From the NCBI GenBank assembly GCA_030616165.1, contig JAUWXV010000119.1:1-11014 (forward strand): a DNA stretch of 11,014 bases, in the 5' to 3' direction. A program made the position numbers and the translations under genes. Position 1 is the first letter of the stretch; the number at the start of each line of letters is the position of its first letter. Below the pieces are notes generated by a model that saw nothing but the letters and a program-made list of their open reading frames with translations, was not told the DNA's origin and did no database searches. Of this stretch, positions 5,687 to 11,014 are shown in pieces. This stretch comes from a bacterium. GTDB taxonomy: Bacteria; SM23-31; JAUVVT01.

Positions 5687-6652
5687 TTAAACTAAGTCCT
5701 GAGGTAGAATATGAATGATTTCGTCAAAACCTTCATCGAGGGTTGGTTCTTCGAACTCTGATTCCAACCTATCAAAAATATCCTCCAATTCCCAGAGTTT
5801 TTCTTCTGATATTTCTTTGGTATTTTTATAATTTTCTTTGCATATTTCAATAGGTATTTTGAAGTATTTGCAAATAATTTTGATTTCTTCTTGTTTATGG
5901 GTATGAGCTTCTCTTTGTTTTTTGTACTTTTCTATTATTTTAATAAACCTTTTTCTTCTTTTTTTATTGACATTGGTTCTGTCTATCACAATATTGAGTT
6001 TATTTGAAAGAGTATCTGTTATTAATTTTTCTTCGATATCGTAATAAATATATTTCCATTCAATCTTGTATTCTTCGTTAATAGAGTGAATTATGTCATC
6101 GAGACAAACCCTTACATCAAATGGATGGAATTCTCTGCTGTGAATAGTCTTCCCACATGCCGGGAATCCCACCATTACAGTTAGGGATTGTTCTTGTTTG
6201 AAAAATTTGTGTGAAGGCTTAAATGGAAGGTTTATATTTTTTGCAAATTTCTCATCTGTCTTTGTATTGCCAATTACAATGGAGTTGAGCATATCCATTT
6301 TTTCATTTTCTAATATGTTCTCTAAAATTTCTTTATTTGGTTTGGACTTTTCGGTTTCTTTGCCGATGAAATATCGGAAACTCGGACGGTATTCTTCATC
6401 AAAAGAATTAATAATATTTCTGCATATTGTTTCCTGTGTTTCTCTTGTTGTTGTTCCTTTTGATATGCCAGGCTGGTTTGTTGTGATTACAATATGAAAT
6501 CCATCATCAAGCATCCTTTCTATTATTTCTTTTACATTAGTCTGGAACTCACAGTCCTCGGGATTCCTCGGGAATATATTTCCAGAGGAGGATTTTATCA
6601 GTGTTATATCTCTGTTAAAAAAGACAAATTTTTTCTCTGTTTTATTTTCCAT
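5687..6652 (-). CDS. PNKP-like protein: degenerate HAD phosphatase domain plus 5'-polynucleotide kinase domain
   Basis: A 321-residue cytoplasmic protein in the domain order of animal PNKP: phosphatase then kinase. Residues 8-155 resemble the PNK 3'-phosphatase, with FFNRDIT where the family has DxDxT, ITTNQPGISKG (motif II), KSKP (motif III, Lys104), IGNTKTD (motif IV) and LPFKPSHKFF. The nucleophile position is Asn13 (Asp15 remains) and the motif IV position is Asn129, so phosphatase activity is probably lost. Residues 158-321 are a P-loop kinase: GFPACGKT (162-169), CLDD (185-186), IDRTN (223-227) followed by a basic KKRRKR patch, and the typical family ending FEEPTLDEGFDEI. The likely role is phosphorylation of 5'-OH RNA or DNA ends. 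The ATG at 6652 is preferred over GTG at 6658 because GAGG sits 5 nt before it. It has its own promoter. Confidence 0.8.
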   Translation of the reverse strand: MENKTEKKFVFFNRDITLIKSSSGNIFPRNPEDCEFQTNVKEIIERMLDDGFHIVITTNQPGISKGTTTRETQETICRNIINSFDEEYRPSFRYFIGKETEKSKPNKEILENILENEKMDMLNSIVIGNTKTDEKFAKNINLPFKPSHKFFKQEQSLTVMVGFPACGKTIHSREFHPFDVRVCLDDIIHSINEEYKIEWKYIYYDIEEKLITDTLSNKLNIVIDRTNVNKKRRKRFIKIIEKYKKQREAHTHKQEEIKIICKYFKIPIEICKENYKNTKEISEEKLWELEDIFDRLESEFEEPTLDEGFDEIIHILPQDLV

Positions 6653-6693
6653 TATCACCTCTGTATAAATTTTATTAAATTTACTTGGTTTAA

Positions 6694-6722
6694 AATATAG
6701 TTCAGAAAAAAAAATAAGTCAA
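6694..6722 (-). promoter_or_regulatory. sigma70-type promoter of the kinase gene
   Basis: On the minus strand TTGACT (6722-6717) and TATATT (6699-6694) are separated by exactly 17 bp. The start of transcription would be near 6687, giving a leader of about 35 nt before the ATG at 6652, with GAGG in between. Confidence 0.65.
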
Positions 6723-6860
6723 GAATTTAATTTTATTTAGAATTTGTTAATTATAGTGAAAATTTCTCAGAATTAAAGTATTTTTGCTAAGATTCCGATT
6801 ATAGTAATACCCGTTGTTTATCTTCTTTCCAGATTGATAAAACGAAATTTTAAAAAATTC

Positions 6861-6982
6861 TCGATAAATCAAACAATCACAAATATAATATTGGCATTAT
6901 TAAATGCCTGAAAGTTGGTTAATACTATTAGAAATGTATGATATAAAAATATAATGTTAATTTAGGGGATTTGATTTATCGA
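6861..6982. repeat. 13-bp perfect inverted repeat bounding 122 bp in the divergent spacer
   Basis: TCGATAAATCAAA (6861-6873) and TTTGATTTATCGA (6970-6982) are exact inverted copies 96 nt apart. Between them lie a small stem, GGCATT (6893-6898) / AATGCC (6903-6908), and a weak plus-strand promoter candidate, TTGGTT (6915-6920) with TATGAT (6937-6942), 16 bp apart. No target-site duplication is visible at the borders. It could be a pair of operators, a structured leader or a small non-autonomous element. The rest of the spacer, 6723-7124, is AT-rich without a gene. Confidence 0.5.
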
Positions 6983-7136
6983 ACTAAATATCTAAAATAT
7001 TTCTATTAATTATAAAGAAAAGAAGAATAATTAGAATTCTTTTTACAAATTTTCGAAAAGATGCTCCGAGTTTAAAATATATTAAAGTTTGTTAATAAAC
7101 CCTAATAAAGGAATAAAATATATCAAGGAGGATAAA

Positions 7137-7787
7137 ATGCAGGTACATTCAATCTCGCAGGGGTATAATAGTTTAACACAGCCGCCGAATATTAATAGAA
7201 AAGAAGAAGAGACTATTTCAATCAGAAGTGAGAGTTATAAGGTTTCGCTTTCATCGGAGTTTAAACTCTCGGCTGTTAATATTACTTATACCGAAAAAGG
7301 AAATAAATTGAATAAAAATGAAGAAAAAAATAGTCTTCAGAAAACGACGGGTGATTCTACAGAAAACCTCGCAAAAACTAAGGAGGATATCAGAAAGGAG
7401 ATAGAACTTCAGACTGTTCAGTTACTAAAAAAATATCTGGAAAAATTTCCAGAAGTCAAAAGTAGCTTGAAAGAGTTTTTCGAGAATAATCCTGAAGCAT
7501 TAGACCAGATAAAAGCAGGTGAAATTCCAGAATACTTTAATGTTGAAAATACTGCTAAAAGAATATTAGATATATATTTTTCAAAATACAATGGAGAAGA
7601 TAAAAAAACTTTTGCAGAGCGTGCAAGGAGTATAATTTCTCAAGCATATCGTGAGGTGGAGCAGATTGTGGGAACACTTCCTGACATTGTCATTCAGACA
7701 AGAGATAAAGTATATGAGATTCTTGATAAATTTGTAAAGGGGGAGGATGTATCGGAGTTTGTAAAAATTGGTAAAAAACAAGATTAA
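7137..7787 (+). CDS. DUF5610-like helical protein of unknown function
   Basis: A 216-residue hydrophilic protein with no signal peptide or membrane segment. Residues 1-75 are polar and probably disordered (many Ser, Thr, Asn, Lys). Residues 80-205 are charged helices. The stretch YFNVENTAKRILDIY (133-147), followed by AERARSIISQAYREV (160-174) and a final helix near 186-200, resembles the DUF5610 pattern. I rely on memory of that family, so the name is tentative. The start at 7137 is chosen for the strong AAGGAGG (7125-7131) 5 nt before the ATG; the in-frame TTG at 7089 has none. The gene diverges from the kinase and converges on the DUF4097 gene. No partner gene is adjacent, so no function can be read from context. 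Confidence 0.7.
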   Translation: MQVHSISQGYNSLTQPPNINRKEEETISIRSESYKVSLSSEFKLSAVNITYTEKGNKLNKNEEKNSLQKTTGDSTENLAKTKEDIRKEIELQTVQLLKKYLEKFPEVKSSLKEFFENNPEALDQIKAGEIPEYFNVENTAKRILDIYFSKYNGEDKKTFAERARSIISQAYREVEQIVGTLPDIVIQTRDKVYEILDKFVKGEDVSEFVKIGKKQD

Positions 7788-7828
7788 TACTTTTTTCTTT
7801 CCGGCTTTATTTTATTTTTTTAGGGTTT

Positions 7829-7850
7829 TACTTTCTTTCCAAAGAAAGTA
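7829..7850. terminator. perfect 10-bp inverted repeat after the DUF5610-like gene
   Basis: TACTTTCTTT (7829-7838) and AAAGAAAGTA (7841-7850) are exact inverted copies with a 2-nt centre, about 42 nt after the stop at 7787. A T-rich run precedes rather than follows it, so it is not a classical terminator. It is the first of three inverted repeats between the convergent genes. Confidence 0.35.
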
Positions 7851-7892
7851 GGCTCCACCAGAGCGGATCTGTCTTAGGCGGAAATAAAGCTT

Positions 7893-7930
7893 TACTAATA
7901 TTCCCCCGAGTAATCGGGGGAATATTAGTA
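7893..7930. terminator. perfect 17-bp stem with GTAA loop
   Basis: The arms TACTAATATTCCCCCGA (7893-7909) and TCGGGGGAATATTAGTA (7914-7930) pair perfectly around GTAA. It is the strongest hairpin in the window. It lies midway between the ends of two convergent genes and would fold in RNA of either strand. No T-run follows directly. Likely a two-way transcript end or part of a repeat element. Confidence 0.5.
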
Positions 7931-7960
7931 GGTTTTCCCAGCCATAGGCGGGTCCTTCGG

Positions 7961-7994
7961 ATTTCTTACTTCTTTTTCAAAAGAAGTAAGAAAT
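7961..7994. terminator. perfect 16-bp stem right after the DUF4097 stop
   Basis: The arms ATTTCTTACTTCTTTT (7961-7976) and AAAAGAAGTAAGAAAT (7979-7994) pair perfectly with a 2-nt centre. On the minus strand it begins only 3 nt after the operon's last stop codon (7998-8000). Its sequence resembles the repeat at 7829-7850. The DNA between the stems contains CCATAGGCGGG, an inverted copy of the word in the palindrome at 2749-2793, which suggests a repeat-derived origin. Confidence 0.45.
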
Positions 7995-7997
7995 GAC

Positions 7998-9410
7998 CTA
8001 AAATTTCTTAATATATATACTTGTATTTTGTCCTTCTATTTCGATTCTATCCTTTTCATCTCCCAATTTACCCGATATTTTCAATGCGTTTGAAGATGTG
8101 CTTTCATGGTAAACCGGGAAATCACAATCTATTTTCCCAAATGTGGTTGATGCACCAAAACTTGCAGAAATTTGCTCTGGAAGAGTTAATTTGATAATTC
8201 CAAAGGAGGTTTCGAGTTTCACAAGCCTTTCCTGGTATGATTCTTTTTTCAGTATATCTTCAACAGTTATATTGCCGTGTCGATTTTCCACAATAACACT
8301 TCCACCTGCATTTTCAATATTTACAGGAGAAAAAGAATTGCTTACTTCAACATTCCCGGATATATTTTTTGCATTAACGAGAGCATGTCCATTTTCCACA
8401 TGGAGATCACCATTAATAGTAATTGCCTCCACAGAACCGAATTGGTTTATTATCTCAGTATTTCCCTGTATATTCTCCGCTTCAACTTTACCGTGGCTGT
8501 TGTTAATTTGTGTTTCTCCATATATATCTCTGCATATAATTGAACCAAAAGAGTTTGTCAGTGTGGCTTTATCACCTAACTCTTCAACGGTTATTTTACC
8601 GTGTCCACCATTAATGATTGAAGTTCCTTTAACATTATAAACAGAAATCTCGCCGAATCGGTTATTTACATTTAAATCTCCTATTACGTTTGTTATATTG
8701 AGTGAACCGTGCTCATTTGTTATATTTGCATCTCCATTGATTTTTTCAGCTGCCAATTCACCAAATTTATTTCTTAAATTTGTTAAACCAGTCAAATCCC
8801 CAGCGGTTAATTTACCGAAACCGTTTGATATCCTAAAACTCCCTGAAACACTTCTCAAATCTGTATCTCCAAAAGAATTTTCTATTTCTAAATCAGTATT
8901 TTCAGGAATTTCTATTTTATAAGATATGGAGAAATTTTTAATGTCGTCTCTATCCCTTTCAGGATAATAAGTTATAATTCTTACCATATTGGGTCTTTCT
9001 TCGATTCTCAATTCCATCTCTTCAAGGAATTCCTGAGCCAATTGTTCCCTTCTGGATGAGACTCTTTTTTCTCCTGTGATTGAGATCTGGTCATTTGTAC
9101 CAGTGCGGACATCAATATCTCCAAAACTGTGTTCAATTTTAATTGTCATTCCGGTTTTTGCAGGAATTGTTATGTTAATGTCTTCTGAAATATAGTTCCC
9201 CCATAATCTTCTTTCTTGATTTTGCTCAGGTTTAACCGATGGAGTCGGCAAATAACCGTGTAACACTGGTAGAGGTGGTAGTTCTGGTAGAGATGGCAGT
9301 TCTGGTGGAGACGGTGGTTTAATATGTTCCATATGTGATTGACCAAAATTTGGAAAAGATATAAATAATATGAAGCAAATTAGAAATAATAGATAAATTT
9401 TAGTCTTCAT
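7998..9410 (-). CDS. exported DUF4097-type beta-solenoid protein with 18-residue Phe/His repeats
   Basis: A 470-residue protein. Residues 1-24 form a signal peptide. Residues 31-61 are proline-rich (PELPSLPELPPLP), probably a flexible linker. From about 75 the sequence is the beta-strand-rich pattern of DUF4097 (putative adhesin). Its core is a solenoid with N-x-F/H-G at exact 18-residue steps: 180, 198, 216, 234, 252, 270, 288, 306, 324, 342, 360, 378. From 216 to 378 the marker alternates strictly Phe, His, Phe, His. Two further Phe turns (403, 424) follow off register. DUF4097 proteins are often encoded with ECF sigma/anti-sigma pairs, as here. The ATG has a strong AGGAGGT (9417-9423) 6 nt before it. 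It is the last gene of the operon, 25 nt after the anti-sigma gene. The exact function is unknown; it may be an envelope sensor, scaffold or surface protein. Confidence 0.85.
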   Translation of the reverse strand: MKTKIYLLFLICFILFISFPNFGQSHMEHIKPPSPPELPSLPELPPLPVLHGYLPTPSVKPEQNQERRLWGNYISEDINITIPAKTGMTIKIEHSFGDIDVRTGTNDQISITGEKRVSSRREQLAQEFLEEMELRIEERPNMVRIITYYPERDRDDIKNFSISYKIEIPENTDLEIENSFGDTDLRSVSGSFRISNGFGKLTAGDLTGLTNLRNKFGELAAEKINGDANITNEHGSLNITNVIGDLNVNNRFGEISVYNVKGTSIINGGHGKITVEELGDKATLTNSFGSIICRDIYGETQINNSHGKVEAENIQGNTEIINQFGSVEAITINGDLHVENGHALVNAKNISGNVEVSNSFSPVNIENAGGSVIVENRHGNITVEDILKKESYQERLVKLETSFGIIKLTLPEQISASFGASTTFGKIDCDFPVYHESTSSNALKISGKLGDEKDRIEIEGQNTSIYIKKF

Positions 9411-9435
9411 TTTATGACCTCCTACGTTAAATTTT

Positions 9436-10104
9436 TTAAAAATAAGAAATATTTTCAGACATTTTTTGCAGTGTTTCTACCTTTTCTTTATAAGCAAGAG
9501 CAAGGTATTTTCTCGCATTTATGTTATATTCATTTTGATTTATAGCTTCTTGGCATTGTAATATGAATTCGTCAAGTAAAGCCAATTTTTCTTGATATAA
9601 CTGATAAAACTCAGGGTCAATATATTCTTCACTGCTTTCAACGAGTTTAGAAAATTTTTCAATCGCAGCAAGATACTCATTTTCAGTTTCTTCCAATTCC
9701 GCTGCTGCTTCTGCTTGAAGCCTTATTTTTTCTTCTGGGGAAAGAGGTCTCAGGAAATAATAGTTGAGCCCGACAGCTAATAAGAGTATAAAACTTATGC
9801 CAATTACAGCAGGTTTTAGTGGTATTATTTGTCTGGATGGTATGAGGTTTTTGATAATGCTTCTGATTTTTTCTTTTAAGGGTATTTTGGCTATTTTACG
9901 TTTAATATTTGACTGAACGACATTGTTAATTTTTTCCCATAATTCTTCTGGTGCTTTGAATTCAGGGAGAGTTTTGACTTTTTTGTTAATCAAGATTTCT
10001 ATTTTCATTTCATTTTTACAATTTTTACATTCCTCAAGATGATTTTCAAGTTCAGGTGTTAAGCCTGATTCCTCATATTTTCTCCAAAAATTCTTACATT
10101 TCAT
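9436..10104 (-). CDS. membrane anti-sigma factor with zinc-finger (zf-HC2) domain
   Basis: A 222-residue protein. The N-terminal cytoplasmic part has the anti-sigma zinc-binding pattern Cys3 ... His22-x3-Cys26-x2-Cys29. A single membrane helix spans about 96-117. The outside part (120-222) is helical and acidic, with YLAAIEKFSKLVE (144-156) and ARKYLALAYKEKVETLQ (197-213). This type of C-terminal region is common in anti-sigma factors of candidate phyla and Acidobacteria-like groups. It should bind the sigma factor encoded just upstream and release it on an envelope signal. The start overlaps the sigma stop by 11 nt (10094-10104). Its ribosome site GGAGGT (10118-10113) lies inside the sigma gene 8 nt before the ATG, so translation is coupled. 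Confidence 0.88.
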   Translation of the reverse strand: MKCKNFWRKYEESGLTPELENHLEECKNCKNEMKIEILINKKVKTLPEFKAPEELWEKINNVVQSNIKRKIAKIPLKEKIRSIIKNLIPSRQIIPLKPAVIGISFILLLAVGLNYYFLRPLSPEEKIRLQAEAAAELEETENEYLAAIEKFSKLVESSEEYIDPEFYQLYQEKLALLDEFILQCQEAINQNEYNINARKYLALAYKEKVETLQKMSENISYF

Positions 10105-10666
10105 CTTTTAAGACCTCCATATAAGGGAGTAAATTTTTTCTTAAAATTGATTTTGCTGCTGAAAGTTGGGATTTTGAAGTTCCCGGTGCAATATTCATAA
10201 TTTTTGATATTTCCTCATGCTTAAAACCTTCTACCTCATGAAGAACAAAAACAGTTCTGTATCCTTCCGGGAGTTTTTGAATTTCTTTTTCTATAATGAC
10301 ATGAACAGAACCTGGTTGCTTTTCCATATAAGGTAGTGAAGGGATATCATCTATTACATCAAAACTTTTATCTTTTTCGTATTTCTTCCTTTTTCTTAAA
10401 TTATCGAGACTTGTGTTAACAGCCACCTTATAAATCCATGTGGATAATGAAGAATGTCCTCTGTAATTATTGATATTTTTGAATAGTTTTATAAATATAT
10501 CTTGTGTTGTATCTTCTGAATCCTGTATATTTCCAATCATACGGACGGCAGTTGAAAATACTTTATCTTTATACATATCAAATAATTCCTTAAAGGCGTT
10601 TTGCTCTCCTTTTTTACATCTTTCTACTAATTCAGTTTCTGAAGTTGTTCTATTATGTTTGTCCAA
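10094..10666 (-). CDS. ECF-type RNA polymerase sigma factor
   Basis: A 190-residue sigma factor with only the two ECF domains. Sigma-2 covers about 11-97, with AFKELFDMYKDKVF (24-37), the -10-binding part DSEDTTQDIFIKLF (49-62) and STWIYKVAVNTSLDNLRK (75-92). Sigma-4 covers about 124-178, with LPEGYRTVFVLHEVEG (132-147) and a helix-turn-helix at about 148-172. It should direct RNA polymerase to a small regulon, probably including its own operon. The start is a TTG at 10664-10666 with AAGGG 4 nt upstream; the next Met is inside sigma-2, so no later start is possible. Between 10667 and 10834 no clear promoter stands out on the minus strand; ATGACA with TATATG at 18 bp near 10790-10822 is weak. 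Confidence 0.9.
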   Translation of the reverse strand: MDKHNRTTSETELVERCKKGEQNAFKELFDMYKDKVFSTAVRMIGNIQDSEDTTQDIFIKLFKNINNYRGHSSLSTWIYKVAVNTSLDNLRKRKKYEKDKSFDVIDDIPSLPYMEKQPGSVHVIIEKEIQKLPEGYRTVFVLHEVEGFKHEEISKIMNIAPGTSKSQLSAAKSILRKNLLPYMEVLKDEM

Positions 10667-10834
10667 AAATCCCTTCTTTCTATTTTTTTAGACGATAAAA
10701 CTTTTAATAAGGTTGGTTGTAATTCTTCTTAATGCAACTTTTTTAATTTGATATATTCATAAATTTTATTTTTATTGTGAATAACCTGTATCCATACATA
10801 TATTTAAGCATAACTGAATTTGTCATGTCTATTC

Positions 10835-11014
10835 CCATGTTAAATAACATATGTTCTTTTTTGTAATTTTTATAAAAAAATTTGACTGGAGTTAAGCATT
10901 TTTTTAATGAGAAAATAAAAAAAGTTCCTTAATTTTTATATTTGTATAATTTTCAAAAATATGTTAACGGACAGAACGCTGCCTGCACACTGTGTTCTGT
11001 CCCTACATAATAAT
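10835..11014 (+). repeat. dispersed ~190-bp repeat, copy 2, cut by window end
   Basis: Same orientation as 2247-2439 and about 96% identical over the first 150 bp. The hairpin arms GGACAGAAC (10969-10977) and GTTCTGTCC (10994-11002) and the inverted GTAG (CTAC, 11003-11006) are kept, with a centre 13 nt shorter. The match runs to the last base, so the true end lies outside the window. It sits upstream of the sigma gene, on the far side of its probable promoter region. Confidence 0.85.

Noticed and set aside
6653-6658. GTG start two codons before the kinase ATG
   Set aside because: The GTG overlaps the ribosome site GAGGTG, leaving no spacing; the ATG at 6652 has proper spacing.
7089-7136. 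TTG start giving a 232-residue DUF5610-like protein
   Set aside because: There is no ribosome site before it, while AAGGAGG stands 5 nt before the ATG at 7137.
8143-8922. Plus-strand frames opposite the DUF4097 gene
   Set aside because: They are mirror frames of a highly repetitive gene, with no ribosome sites and no domain resemblance.

Overview
The window is an AT-rich stretch of bacterial chromosome with standard genetic code, clear Shine-Dalgarno sites and recognisable sigma70-type promoters. Seven protein genes are well supported, and about a quarter of the window is repeat-dominated intergenic DNA. Several products carry signal peptides, and an ECF sigma factor / anti-sigma pair sits next to an exported DUF4097-type protein. 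Together with the many GTAG-headed hairpins, this suggests an uncultivated, low-GC, probably Gram-negative candidate-phylum bacterium. I cannot assign a phylum from the sequence alone, and there is no rRNA or tRNA here to help.

Layout. Positions 1-1030 are non-coding: a 93-bp tandem repeat at the left edge, then a string of small GTAG-headed palindromes. A promoter at 1031-1059 drives an exported amidohydrolase (1080-2186, +). Positions 2187-3389 form a second repeat island. It holds a ~190-bp dispersed repeat that recurs at the right edge of the window, more palindromes, alternating 31-bp units, and an orphan promoter followed by a hairpin with a T-run. On the minus strand follow a large exported tandem alpha/beta-hydrolase (3390-5510) and a PNKP-like polynucleotide kinase (5687-6652) with its own promoter. 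A divergent spacer containing a 13-bp inverted repeat leads to a DUF5610-like helical protein (7137-7787, +). This gene converges on a three-gene minus-strand operon across a cluster of three perfect inverted repeats (7829-7994). The operon reads, in transcription order, ECF sigma factor (10094-10666), membrane anti-sigma factor (9436-10104) and DUF4097 beta-solenoid protein (7998-9410).

How the genes work together. The sigma and anti-sigma genes overlap by 11 nt, and the DUF4097 gene follows 25 nt later with a strong ribosome binding site, so the three are almost certainly one envelope-signalling unit. The two exported hydrolases are on opposite strands and separated by the repeat island, so no shared pathway is shown. 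The kinase is a stand-alone nucleic-acid end-processing gene.

Most notable points: (1) the DUF4097 protein has a marker residue at exactly 18-residue spacing over 12 turns, and over ten consecutive turns it alternates strictly Phe/His; (2) the PNKP-like protein keeps its kinase motifs but has Asp-to-Asn changes at two HAD phosphatase positions; (3) the GTAG-headed palindromes have stem sequences that vary greatly yet stay self-complementary; (4) near-identical direct repeats bracket 8.6 kb containing six of the seven genes; (5) a possible small-RNA unit lies at about 2968-3143.
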